Origin: Chitinophaga niabensis
GTDB lineage: Bacteria > Bacteroidota > Bacteroidia > Chitinophagales > Chitinophagaceae
Direction of reading: 5' to 3'
DNA length: 64,000 nt
Assembly (NCBI RefSeq): GCF_039545795.1
Contig: NZ_CP154260.1
Coordinates: 6,701,001 to 6,765,000, forward strand
Every line of letters starts with the position of its first letter. Position 1 is the stretch's first letter. Of this stretch, positions 52,338 through 60,520 are shown piece by piece. The translations under genes and the position numbers were made by a program. The notes below the pieces were generated by a model. The model saw only the letters and a program-made list of their open reading frames with translations, ran no database searches and was not told the DNA's origin.

Positions 52338-53738
52338 ATGAAACTAACAAAATTCTTAGCTTTTTTACTTGGTGCATCTGTACTGATGTCTGCTTGCCGC
52401 AAGAACAGTGATGATGACGATGACGACACTCCACCTGCACCAGAAACACTGACTGGTACTGTTAGCACAGATAAAAGATTAACTGCCGACAGGATCTGGA
52501 TCCTGAAAGGTTATACATACGTTACTGCCGGAGCAACCCTTACCATTGAACCTGGTACTATCATTAAAAGTGATATCGGCGATAAAGGTGCATTGATCAT
52601 TGAGCGCGGTGCAAAAATTATTGCTGCAGGTACTGCTGCCAAACCTATCGTTTTCACTTCCGGTAAAGCTACCGGTGCCCGTACTCCTGGCGACTGGGGT
52701 GGCATTATCCTCCTGGGTAAAGCTCCTTCCAACTTAGCTAACCCAACTATTGAAGGTGGTGTTGGCCGTCAATATGGTGGAACTGATCCTGAAGATAACT
52801 CAGGTATCATGAGCTATGTACGTATTGAGTATGCTGGTATTGCTGCACAACCTAACAGTGAGATCAATGGTCTTACCTGTGGTGGTGTTGGCCGCAAAAC
52901 GCAGCTGGATCACATTCAGGTGATCTTCGGTAACGATGATGCATTTGAATTCTTTGGTGGTACGGTAAATGCAAAATACCTGGTTGCTGTAGGAACTGCA
53001 GATGATGATTTCGACTTTGACAATGGTTTCTCTGGTACTATTCAATATGCAGTAGCCCTGAGATATCCTAAACTGGCTGATCCTTTGGATGCCAGTAACA
53101 CTATCGAGTGCGATAACGATGCGAATGCAACTGTTGCTTTCACTCCACGCACCCGCCCTGTACTGTCCAACCTTACCCTGATCGGACCAAACGCTCAAGC
53201 TGAAACTCACGCTCAGCATAACTTTGGTAACAGATGGAGAAGAGCTACAGACTTCGTGTTTGTAAACTCTATCATCATGGGTTCTCAGAAAGGTGGTTTC
53301 TCTATTGAATCCAAAGCTTCTGCAGAAGATTTCAGAACGGATGTATCTATCTTCAAGAATAACATCGTTCACGCTGTTGCAGCTCCTTACAAAGCGGATT
53401 CAGCTGCTTCCCGTGGTTTTGATGTGAACAACGTTACACCTGCTAACCCACTTGCTGCTGCTGACCTCACCGCGCTGCTCAACCTGGGTGCACTGGCTAT
53501 GAAAACCAAAGCTGAAGCTAATGGTTGCGTAACTTTAGCTACTGCTGATGAAGTTGGTTTAACCGCTCCATTCTCCCTGACTGCTCCTAACTTCCTGCCT
53601 AAAGCAGGGTCTAAAGCACTGGAAGGTACATTCGTAGCAGCTACTGGTGTTGAACCGGTAACTTACCGTGGTGCATTTGGTACTACTAACTGGATGACTG
53701 GCTGGACTAACTTTGATCCTCAGAACCAGGCTTACTAA
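52338..53738 (+). CDS. Beta-helix-like lipoprotein, probable surface partner of the TonB receptor
   Basis: A 466-residue lipoprotein (LMSAC, then RKNSDDDDDD). The acidic run just after the lipid Cys is like a surface-export signal. The rest is a parallel beta-helix-type sequence (GATLTIEPGTIIKSDI, ALIIERGAKIIAAGTAAKPIVFTSGKATG, GDWGGIILLGKAP). Family members are often encoded next to TonB receptors in Bacteroidota. It may bind a ligand at the cell surface; no enzyme motif is seen. It has its own array and a strong terminator. Confidence 0.8.
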   Translation: MKLTKFLAFLLGASVLMSACRKNSDDDDDDTPPAPETLTGTVSTDKRLTADRIWILKGYTYVTAGATLTIEPGTIIKSDIGDKGALIIERGAKIIAAGTAAKPIVFTSGKATGARTPGDWGGIILLGKAPSNLANPTIEGGVGRQYGGTDPEDNSGIMSYVRIEYAGIAAQPNSEINGLTCGGVGRKTQLDHIQVIFGNDDAFEFFGGTVNAKYLVAVGTADDDFDFDNGFSGTIQYAVALRYPKLADPLDASNTIECDNDANATVAFTPRTRPVLSNLTLIGPNAQAETHAQHNFGNRWRRATDFVFVNSIIMGSQKGGFSIESKASAEDFRTDVSIFKNNIVHAVAAPYKADSAASRGFDVNNVTPANPLAAADLTALLNLGALAMKTKAEANGCVTLATADEVGLTAPFSLTAPNFLPKAGSKALEGTFVAATGVEPVTYRGAFGTTNWMTGWTNFDPQNQAY

Positions 53739-53768
53739 GCTATTACATCTGTCTATAATAGTTGTTTC

Positions 53769-53802
53769 ACTGCCCGGGCTATTCGCCCGGGCAGTTTTTT
53801 TT
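53769..53802 (+). terminator. Terminator of the beta-helix lipoprotein gene
   Basis: An 11-bp GC-rich stem, ACTGCCCGGGC with its complement, around TATTC and followed by eight T. Confidence 0.92.
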
Positions 53803-53809
53803 GAGGCAT

Positions 53810-53854
53810 TTAATAATTCCTTAATAACCCGTTTTTAATCTTGTACACTGTTTG
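53810..53854 (+). promoter_or_regulatory. Partial Pho-box-like array of the M57 metalloprotease gene
   Basis: TTAAT 53810 and TTAAT 53821, 11 bp apart, with a third unit at 53832 degenerate (TTTTT). A -7-like ACTGTTTG starts at 53847, 15 bp after the third unit. It is the weakest of the five sites, but the spacing is the same. Confidence 0.4.
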
Positions 53855-53938
53855 TTTTATATTACATAATACCTGCTGAACCCTGTTGTGCCCCGGAATC
53901 CTTTAGCTTATAAAATTCTTAACCCAAATCCCATAGAC

Positions 53939-55021
53939 ATGAAAATCAGAAATGTTATCCTGTGCTTATCTGCCGGAGCACTTTTACTTGCGGCTTGTAA
54001 AAAAGAACAAACTCCCCAAACGGATGTTTCTAACAAAGATTATAAAGAAGCTGTACCGGAAAAGTACCTGCTCAAATTACATGGCCTGGGCGTAGACACC
54101 AGCAATGTATTTGCGTATAAAGGAATGATCTATGCAGAGAATGATTACGCTTTCTCTCCTAAATTCCTCGATACGGTAACGCCTAAACTCCGGGGAGGAA
54201 GGGGGGCTACTACAGAACAGTTCCAGACCACCCAGCTGCTGAATTATAACAATATCAGGTTTAACGTACCTTATGCTGTTCGTTTGGAATCAAAATACTA
54301 TTCAGCTATCTCCATTGCCATGTATAACTGGAATGGTGTAAACAGCGGTTTGTATTTTCATCGTACCACACAGAGCGCATTTGATATTGATGTGCGTTTA
54401 GGAAGCCTGCCATGGAATCAGTTTGGTGGGCTGCTGGCTGTAGCAGATTTTCCCGGTTACCCGGATGCGAATGGGTTTCCCGGCTATGATATTGTTATCA
54501 ATAAAGACTTCATAGATTATCTGCAATTAACTTCTCAGCAGATAGGTAAGATCGTTACCCATGAAATAGGGCATCAACTGGGATTCCGGCACAGCGATTA
54601 TTATAATGGAGAAACTCCAGGAGATATTGGCGCTATTCAGATCCCAGGCACTCCTTATTCCGATCCCAATTCCCTTATGAAAGCTGCCTTCAGCCTTTCT
54701 GATAATGGATATTCTATATTCACAGCTAACGACCTCGTAGCTATTAATGCCTTATATCCCAACACTGGTTGCAATGCTACTGCTTTTGTAGATTATCCGA
54801 GTGTGATCAGCGGCAGCGATCTTGGAGCTGGTTTATGGGCTCCTTACCTGGGAGGGCAGAGTTACGAATGGGAAGTTACAGGACCTAATGGCTTCTATTT
54901 CTATTCAAACGATGGAGAGAACGGGGTGTACTTAAATCCAGGTACATATGTGATAAAACACCGCTTTTCAACAGCTACCTGTACCACTCCATGGGCACAG
55001 AAAACAGTTACGGTGAATTAA
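53939..55021 (+). CDS. M57-type (HEIGH) metalloprotease lipoprotein
   Basis: A 360-residue lipoprotein (LLLAAC, then KKEQTP). The zinc motif THEIGHQLGFRHSD (HExxHxxGxxH, near residue 206) and a Met-turn (SLMKAAF) define a metzincin of the dual-action HEIGH (M57) family. The C-terminal ~90 residues look like an Ig/PKD-type fold. It probably degrades proteins outside the inner membrane. Start at ATG 53939. The substrate and the link to phosphate are unknown. Confidence 0.87.
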   Translation: MKIRNVILCLSAGALLLAACKKEQTPQTDVSNKDYKEAVPEKYLLKLHGLGVDTSNVFAYKGMIYAENDYAFSPKFLDTVTPKLRGGRGATTEQFQTTQLLNYNNIRFNVPYAVRLESKYYSAISIAMYNWNGVNSGLYFHRTTQSAFDIDVRLGSLPWNQFGGLLAVADFPGYPDANGFPGYDIVINKDFIDYLQLTSQQIGKIVTHEIGHQLGFRHSDYYNGETPGDIGAIQIPGTPYSDPNSLMKAAFSLSDNGYSIFTANDLVAINALYPNTGCNATAFVDYPSVISGSDLGAGLWAPYLGGQSYEWEVTGPNGFYFYSNDGENGVYLNPGTYVIKHRFSTATCTTPWAQKTVTVN

Positions 55022-55033
55022 CTTCATAATAGC

Positions 55034-55070
55034 AAAAAGAGGAACCCGGGTGAGGTTCCTCTTTTATTTT
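55034..55070 (+). terminator. Terminator of the metalloprotease gene
   Basis: The stem AAAAGAGGAAC pairs with GTTCCTCTTTT around a 9-nt loop and is followed by ATTTT. Confidence 0.85.
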
Positions 55071-55082
55071 AGCAAGGAATAG

Positions 55083-55090
55083 TACTTTTG
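55083..55090 (+). promoter_or_regulatory. -7 element of the porin gene
   Basis: TACTTTTG, a perfect TAnnTTTG match, 18 nt before ATG 55109. No 11-bp repeat array is seen upstream, so this gene differs from its neighbours in regulation. Confidence 0.5.
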
Positions 55091-55108
55091 CCGGATAAAT
55101 CAGCCGGC

Positions 55109-56413
55109 ATGCGCGTTATTTTTGGAACAATAATTTTATTAATGTGTGCTTCTGCAGTGAAAGCGCAGTTCCTCATGGACATGATAGATACCACTACCAA
55201 CCTGGGAAAAGGGATGATCTCCATCTACAAGAAATTTGACCATCTGAGGATCAGCGGGTATATGCAACCCCAATTCCAAGCCGCTTCCGGCAAAGGTTTT
55301 GAAAGCTATGCCGGAGGAGATTTCCCCAACCGGGTGAGCAACCGCTTCATGTTACGCCGCGGCCGTGTGCGTTTCGACTATGCCCACTTCAATAAAAGGA
55401 ACCTCCCTACCGTACAGTTCGTATTCCAGTTTGATGGTACGGAAAGGGGAGTGAACATCCGGGACTTCTGGGGTCGTGTGTTTGATGGAAAATGGGATGT
55501 GGCGGCATTGACCATGGGTATGTTTGCCCGGCCTTTCGGGTATGAAGTGAACCTTTCTTCCGGGGACCGGGAAGCTCCTGAACGGGGCCGCATGAGCCAG
55601 ATACTCATGAGAAGTGAACGGGACATGGGGGCAATGCTCACTTTTGAACCCCGCCAGAAAACACATCCATTACATTTACTGAAAGTAGATATAGGTATGT
55701 TCAACGGCCAGGGGCTTGCCGGCCCGGCGGACTTTGACAGTCATAAAGACCTGATAGCAAGAGTGGCCCTGAAACCGATGGACATCAATCACAGCGGCTG
55801 GTTATTATCTGCAGGTGCTTCTGTATTGTATGGCGGCATGGAGCAGTTCACGAAAGTGAGATATACCATGGTGGATATAAAAGATGATTTTACGGTAGAT
55901 TCTGCGGAAACGAATGTGGGCAGGATAGCACCACGGCATTATTATGGGGCAGATGCACAATTGCTGATCCCTAACACACACGGTTCTACGCAATTCAGGG
56001 CGGAATATATCAGGGGTACACAAACTGCTACCTATGGCACTACGGAAACTCCGGGTGTAATACCCATGGAACGGAACGTTTTGGCGCCGATATATATCAG
56101 GGATTTCGATGGTGCGTATTTTAGCTTCCTGCAACACCTGGGTAGTTCCAAACACCAGCTGGTATTGAAATACGACTGGTATGACCCCAATACACATATC
56201 AAAGGAAAACTGATCGGCCACCCCGGTACACACATCAGTGCCTCAGATATCCGTTACGATACTTTTGGTGCTGGTTACGTGTTGTATTTTAATGAGAACA
56301 TGAAAGCCACTTTCTGGTTCGACAGGGTGTGGAACGAAAGCACCTCGCTGGAGGGTTTCACTTCAGATGTGGATGATAATGTATTCACAGCCCGGCTGCA
56401 ATACCGGTTCTAG
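55109..56413 (+). CDS. Phosphate-selective-type porin (OprO/OprP family)
   Basis: A 434-residue outer-membrane barrel with a signal peptide (GTIILLMCASAVKAQ) and porin O/P-family features (KFDHLRISGYMQPQFQ, RFMLRRGRVRFDYA, TMGMFARPFGYEVNLSSGDREAPERG) and a C-terminal aromatic strand (FTARLQYRF). OprP-type porins favour phosphate or polyphosphate. Selectivity is inferred from the family, supported by pit and phoRB nearby. Start at ATG 55109. Confidence 0.85.
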   Translation: MRVIFGTIILLMCASAVKAQFLMDMIDTTTNLGKGMISIYKKFDHLRISGYMQPQFQAASGKGFESYAGGDFPNRVSNRFMLRRGRVRFDYAHFNKRNLPTVQFVFQFDGTERGVNIRDFWGRVFDGKWDVAALTMGMFARPFGYEVNLSSGDREAPERGRMSQILMRSERDMGAMLTFEPRQKTHPLHLLKVDIGMFNGQGLAGPADFDSHKDLIARVALKPMDINHSGWLLSAGASVLYGGMEQFTKVRYTMVDIKDDFTVDSAETNVGRIAPRHYYGADAQLLIPNTHGSTQFRAEYIRGTQTATYGTTETPGVIPMERNVLAPIYIRDFDGAYFSFLQHLGSSKHQLVLKYDWYDPNTHIKGKLIGHPGTHISASDIRYDTFGAGYVLYFNENMKATFWFDRVWNESTSLEGFTSDVDDNVFTARLQYRF

Positions 56414-56463
56414 TTCTTCTTCTCATTTTTGGATTCCTTAGCGGATAATTTTTAAACGTAACA

Positions 56464-56820
56464 TTACTGGTAACGGGTATACTCCGCGGTTGACGGTCCA
56501 TGAGTGACCACCAGTCTGTTGGAGGAAGCGATCCTGATGACGAACGTGTCCTTAGTACCATTCCCTCTCCAGGTAACGATCGTTTGCATTATGTGTGCAG
56601 AACTGTCCGTAAAACGAGTGCTGAAGGTCCCATACCTTGATCCCACAAAACCTCCGTGATTCTCTGTATAAGAACTGTCCGCCCGGAAGATATATCCAAC
56701 TGACCCGCTAACCCAGGTACCTAGCAAAGTTTCATGTGTTATCACATCTGGCTTTTTAGATTTCTTACAGGCAAAGGAAGCAACTGCGATAAACAGCATG
56801 AATAGTAAAAAACGTTTCAT
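56464..56820 (-). CDS. Small lipocalin-like lipoprotein, tandem copy 5
   Basis: A 118-residue lipoprotein: FACKKSKK lipobox, then LLGTWVSG and beta-rich sequence with YIFRADSSYTE and GRYGTFSTRF-like strands. It is the last of five consecutive small lipoproteins with CKK[SD]KK at the anchor and a GxW motif as in lipocalin-like domains. The ligand is unknown. Confidence 0.68.
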   Translation of the reverse strand: MKRFLLFMLFIAVASFACKKSKKPDVITHETLLGTWVSGSVGYIFRADSSYTENHGGFVGSRYGTFSTRFTDSSAHIMQTIVTWRGNGTKDTFVIRIASSNRLVVTHGPSTAEYTRYQ

Positions 56821-56838
56821 ATAGGTATTATAGTAAGA

Positions 56839-57204
56839 TTACATGCGCATCAATGTTCTGGTCTTAGCGTTAACCGTTATCCTTATGATAGTATTGGAAA
56901 TCTTTTCCAGCGTTCCAATATCTGGTGTTGTTGTGCCTGTCTTTGTTAAACGTAACTCAAAAACATTCGGAGTGCTGGTTGTCTTAAGCTGGTAAGTACC
57001 CGTTTCCTCCGGGGTAGTTCCTCCGGCAAACCAGCTATAGCTAAGATTTGCATTGAATTTATATCCCGGTTGCATCCACATGGAGGATGTGGCCTCTGTC
57101 CATTGGCCGGGCAGAGAAAAATTAGCGTCCAGATCTTTTTTAGATTTCTTACAGGCCGTGCCGGCAAGGATCAGGAACGTAGCAAATAGTACAATGTGTT
57201 TCAT
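56839..57204 (-). CDS. Small lipocalin-like lipoprotein, tandem copy 4
   Basis: A 121-residue lipoprotein starting MKHIVLFATFLILAGTACKKSKK, with LPGQWTEATSS. Its signal-peptide DNA is about 93% identical to copy 3 (57225-57611), but the mature domain is different. It is therefore part of a recent signal-peptide duplication or conversion. Function unknown. Confidence 0.68.
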   Translation of the reverse strand: MKHIVLFATFLILAGTACKKSKKDLDANFSLPGQWTEATSSMWMQPGYKFNANLSYSWFAGGTTPEETGTYQLKTTSTPNVFELRLTKTGTTTPDIGTLEKISNTIIRITVNAKTRTLMRM

Positions 57205-57208
57205 ATAA
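57135..57208 (-). repeat. Signal-peptide cassette repeat, copy A
   Basis: 74 bp covering the signal peptide and anchor of lipoprotein copy 4. It matches 57542-57615 at about 69 of 74 positions, while the flanking mature-domain DNA differs. Confidence 0.85.
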
Positions 57209-57224
57209 GCGGTTTAGGGGATTA

Positions 57225-57611
57225 TTATTTTACACGCAGCAGTATGTATTTTGGAGAGGGGCCGGGGCCTATACTGATTGTACCGTACCTGAACTCATGC
57301 ACAGAAACCATCTCCAGGTAGAAAACACCTATAACATCACCCTGATAAGTGGTGAGGATCACTTCTATGCCTTTCTGATCATTGATATAATGCGCCTTGA
57401 AAGTACCACTTTTTACAACTCCGTTAACTGTACTGGTAAAAGACTTGTCCATCCTTAAACTCAAAGACGCCTCTCCCGGTTCCGAACGTAATGATTCCTG
57501 TCTCAGCTCCCAATTGCCCGGCAGTATATCCAGGGGCTCAACTTTTTTAGATTTCTTACAGGCAGTGCCGGCAAGAATGAGTAGCGTAGCAAATAGTACA
57601 ATGTGTTTCAT
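57225..57611 (-). CDS. Small lipocalin-like lipoprotein, tandem copy 3
   Basis: A 128-residue lipoprotein starting MKHIVLFATLLILAGTACKKSKK, followed by ILPGNWELRQESLR. It has the same signal peptide as copy 4 with a mature domain that differs in sequence. GxW (GNW) and beta-rich structure suggest the lipocalin-like fold. Function unknown. Confidence 0.68.
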   Translation of the reverse strand: MKHIVLFATLLILAGTACKKSKKVEPLDILPGNWELRQESLRSEPGEASLSLRMDKSFTSTVNGVVKSGTFKAHYINDQKGIEVILTTYQGDVIGVFYLEMVSVHEFRYGTISIGPGPSPKYILLRVK

Positions 57612-57615
57612 ATAA
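57542..57615 (-). repeat. Signal-peptide cassette repeat, copy B
   Basis: The partner of 57135-57208, on lipoprotein copy 3. The near identity stops at the start of the mature domain. Confidence 0.85.
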
Positions 57616-57627
57616 TAGGGGATTATA

Positions 57628-58092
57628 CTAGTATTCTTTCACTGCTATGCAGTCCCACGGTGCCCTGCGCCCGAATCGTTTGCTCACATATCCTGCTGCC
57701 TGATTTCTTATTGCTTCATCATCTACTTTTAACACCTTAGGATCAAGGAGTTGAAAATACAAGGTAATAGGAGTGCCCAGGTTAGAGAGGGTTACTTTTT
57801 TGATCTTCGTACCTGCGGAATCCACAACGGTAAAGGTTCCCTCTATAATGGTGTCAGGATGTTTAAAGGAATAATATCGATGGTCCTGCAGTAATACATA
57901 AGTGGTCAGATCTTCTGCCCGTTTGATGTATTTCCAGGCGGTATCCTGTGAAAAAGGCTGTGCGGTAGCCAGCAGGTCCCATTGGCCATAGATCGTATTA
58001 TTCATCATTGGCTCAGGAACGGCCTCCTTTTTATCTTTTTTACAGGCTGCAAAGAGCAGGGCGCCGAGCACTAAATAACAGATCCTTTTCAT
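57628..58092 (-). CDS. Small lipocalin-like lipoprotein, tandem copy 2
   Basis: A 154-residue lipoprotein (ALLFAACKKDKK), then TIYGQWDLLATAQPFSQDTAWK. It is close to copy 1 over its length: both have TAQPF, a Thr-Ser/Thr-Tyr-Val-Leu strand, EGTF/EGTY and DDEAI/DDESI. Start at ATG 58092; an upstream frame extension is not conserved. Function unknown. Confidence 0.7.
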   Translation of the reverse strand: MKRICYLVLGALLFAACKKDKKEAVPEPMMNNTIYGQWDLLATAQPFSQDTAWKYIKRAEDLTTYVLLQDHRYYSFKHPDTIIEGTFTVVDSAGTKIKKVTLSNLGTPITLYFQLLDPKVLKVDDEAIRNQAAGYVSKRFGRRAPWDCIAVKEY

Positions 58093-58106
58093 ATAAGTCT
58101 TTTCGT

Positions 58107-58559
58107 TTAAAGAATTACCCTGCATTCCATCATCCTTCCATATTTCCGGCGCACGTACCCCGGTGCCGTGTTTTTGATGGATTCATCGTCCATTTGCAGT
58201 TCCCCGGAAGGCAGCAGTTGAATATAGAGTTTGATGGGTTCCCCTTCGTTGGAGATGGTCAGTACTTTTATATTGGTATTTGCAGAATCAGCTATGGTAT
58301 AAGTGCCTTCCGTTATTTTGTCAGGATATTTTTGCGTAATGTATTTACCGTTGTTTATCAGCACAAATGACGTAACATCCACCGGAAATTTAACCGGCTT
58401 CCAATTAGTGTCCGCAGCAAAAGGCTGTGCCGTTAAGTGCAGGATCCATTGACCGTAAATGGTAGGGGGCAGTGGTGGAGGTGTGTCTGTTTTCTTATCT
58501 TTTTTACACGCTGCGAGCAATACAGTTGACAGGGCCACCAGGCATAAAATTCTTTTCAT
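58107..58559 (-). CDS. Small lipocalin-like lipoprotein, tandem copy 1
   Basis: A 150-residue lipoprotein (LSTVLLAACKKDKK), then TIYGQWILHLTAQPFAADTNWK. It is a paralogue of copy 2 and the first of the five. It begins 60 bp after the histidine kinase stop on the same strand with no terminator between, so the array may be read as a tail of the two-component operon. Function unknown. Confidence 0.7.
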   Translation of the reverse strand: MKRILCLVALSTVLLAACKKDKKTDTPPPLPPTIYGQWILHLTAQPFAADTNWKPVKFPVDVTSFVLINNGKYITQKYPDKITEGTYTIADSANTNIKVLTISNEGEPIKLYIQLLPSGELQMDDESIKNTAPGYVRRKYGRMMECRVIL

Positions 58560-58619
58560 ACAGCTGGAGTTGTCCCATAAAACGGATCAGGCCCCCAAGG
58601 AGTTACAGGCGCCGGGAAA

Positions 58620-59738
58620 TTAACTTTCCCTGCCCAGTTCCAGCGTAAACCCAAAAGTGGAGCCTACTTCTATTTTGCTGCGTACATTGATGGTCTGGTC
58701 GTGTGCCTCTACAATGTGTTTCACGATGGCCAGGCCCAAACCGGTACCGCCGATATCTCTGCTGCGGGCACGGTCCGTACGGTAAAAACGTTCAAATACA
58801 CGGGGGAGGTGTTCTTCTGCCATGCCGATGCCGGAATCCGAGATCTCTATCAGCACGCGTTTGCCGTCCATATTGTAGATACTGGCAATGGTCTGCCCTT
58901 CCTGTTTGCCATATTTAACGGAATTCTCAATCAGGTTGATGAGCACCTGGCGGATCTTTTCCTTATCTGCCGAAACATGTATGGGGGCTTCACATCCTTT
59001 TTTGATACTGAATTTAATCCCTTTCTGGTTGGCTTTCAGGGAGAGGGTGTCAAACACATCCTTCACCAGGTCCTGGATCACAAACACTTCCTTGTTGATG
59101 GTCATTTCCCCGCTTTCCAGCTTGGAGATCTCATCCAGGTCGTCTATCAGCCTGCATAAACGGTCGATATTCTTGGTGGCGTTCTTCAGGAACATTTTGT
59201 TCACGGCGGGGTCATCGATAGCGCCGTCCAGCAAGGTGTGGATGTAACCCTGTACCGCAAAGATGGGGGTTTTGAGTTCGTGGGAAAGGTTCAGCAGGAA
59301 TTCCTTGCGGAAGGCTTCGTTCTTGCGCAGGTTCTCCAGTTCTTCCTTCTTTTGGGAGGCCCATTTTTCCACGTCTTCACTTACCTCGTCTATCGTTTTC
59401 AGGGGCAGGATGTTTTTGTTGAAGAAGTCTTCCCGTTTGGATGCCTTGGTCTGGTAAATAAATTTATAGATCAGCTTGATCTTACGGTAGATGAAGTTCT
59501 GTAACGTATAGAGATACAAGTAGTAAGCTATCAGAAAGGTAAGGCCGAAAGCGATCAGGGTTTCCCGTACACCTACCTCTAAAATGAGGCAACCTAATCC
59601 CATGATAAGCGAAAGCACAAGTGCTGTAAAGGCAGCAAGCTTCTGCGGTGAAAGGTTTTTTGCTTTGAACATACTCCAGAGTGAGTAAAGATTGTAATAC
59701 CGGGAAATTAACTCAAATTTTTTATTTGCCATAATCAA
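58620..59738 (-). CDS. phoR: PhoR-like sensor histidine kinase
   Basis: A 372-residue membrane kinase: two N-terminal helices (residues ~35-80), a linker, the H-box NLSHELKTPIF (His153), N-box LINLIENSVKYG, G1 DSGIGM and G2 GGTGLGLAI. With the OmpR/PhoB-type regulator 63 bp upstream it is a PhoR-PhoB pair. Several starts are possible (59738, 59732, 59672). The phosphate role is inferred from family resemblance and from the many phosphate genes nearby. Confidence 0.88.
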   Translation of the reverse strand: MIMANKKFELISRYYNLYSLWSMFKAKNLSPQKLAAFTALVLSLIMGLGCLILEVGVRETLIAFGLTFLIAYYLYLYTLQNFIYRKIKLIYKFIYQTKASKREDFFNKNILPLKTIDEVSEDVEKWASQKKEELENLRKNEAFRKEFLLNLSHELKTPIFAVQGYIHTLLDGAIDDPAVNKMFLKNATKNIDRLCRLIDDLDEISKLESGEMTINKEVFVIQDLVKDVFDTLSLKANQKGIKFSIKKGCEAPIHVSADKEKIRQVLINLIENSVKYGKQEGQTIASIYNMDGKRVLIEISDSGIGMAEEHLPRVFERFYRTDRARSRDIGGTGLGLAIVKHIVEAHDQTINVRSKIEVGSTFGFTLELGRES

Positions 59739-59801
59739 ACACTATCGCCCGGCCCCGGGAGAGCTGCACACAAGAACAAAAAGAATAAGAAGAAAGGGGT
59801 A

Positions 59802-60491
59802 TTACATCTCGAACTTATAACCTACACCTTTAACGGTTGTGATCAGGTCTACACCTAATTTCTGACGGATCTTACGGATATGCACATCAATGGTACGGTC
59901 TCCTACGATCACTTCTGTACCCCATACCTGGTTGAGTATCTCGTTGCGGAGGAATACCCTGCCTGGTTTGGAAGCCAGTAATTGTAATAGTTCGAATTCT
60001 TTTTTAGCGAGGATGATCTCTACGCCTTTATAAGTAACGGTGAACTTTTCGCGGTCAATGATCAGGTCGCCCAATTGCATCTGCTGCTCTTCCACTTTGT
60101 TGAGGCGGCGGAACAATGCATTGATCCTGCTCACCAGCAACTTGGGTTTAATGGGTTTGGCGATATAATCATCTGCGCCCATATTCAAACCCTCTATCTC
60201 ACTTTTCTCATCATTCAGGGCCGTAAGGAACAATACCATGGTTTCTTTAAACTCTGGTAGTTTGCGGATCTCTTTGCAGGTGTCTATCCCGTTCTTGTTG
60301 GGCATCATAATGTCCAGCATGATAAGGTCCGGTCTGAAGATCTTCGCTTTCTGAATAGCTTCCAGGCCATCCTTAGCAGTCACTGTTTCGTAACCTGCGC
60401 TCTTGAGATTGTAACTGATGATTTCGAGGATATCCATTTCATCGTCCACTACAAGTATTTTTCCGACTGCTACTGCTGGTTCCATCAACAT
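59802..60491 (-). CDS. phoB: PhoB-like response regulator (OmpR/PhoB family)
   Basis: A 229-residue regulator. The receiver domain has the acidic pocket (VVDDE) and the phosphorylated Asp60 (LIMLDIMMPN). The C-terminal winged helix ends GDRTIDVHIRKIRQKLGVDLI, the OmpR/PhoB DNA-reading motif. It is the natural candidate to bind the 11-bp repeat arrays at 47580-53854. Start at ATG 60491 (or 60485); an earlier ATG at 60515 lies inside the -7 element. Confidence 0.9.
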   Translation of the reverse strand: MLMEPAVAVGKILVVDDEMDILEIISYNLKSAGYETVTAKDGLEAIQKAKIFRPDLIMLDIMMPNKNGIDTCKEIRKLPEFKETMVLFLTALNDEKSEIEGLNMGADDYIAKPIKPKLLVSRINALFRRLNKVEEQQMQLGDLIIDREKFTVTYKGVEIILAKKEFELLQLLASKPGRVFLRNEILNQVWGTEVIVGDRTIDVHIRKIRQKLGVDLITTVKGVGYKFEM

Positions 60492-60512
60492 AAATGAGTT
60501 TTTAAGATGGCA

Positions 60513-60520
60513 CAAAATTA
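60513..60520 (-). promoter_or_regulatory. -7 element of phoB
   Basis: TAATTTTG on the minus strand, a perfect TAnnTTTG match, about 21 nt before ATG 60491. Upstream are TTAAC, TTATC and TTAAT units in partial 11-bp phase (60573, 60551, 60540 on the minus strand), but not at the 15-bp distance seen elsewhere. Confidence 0.45.
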
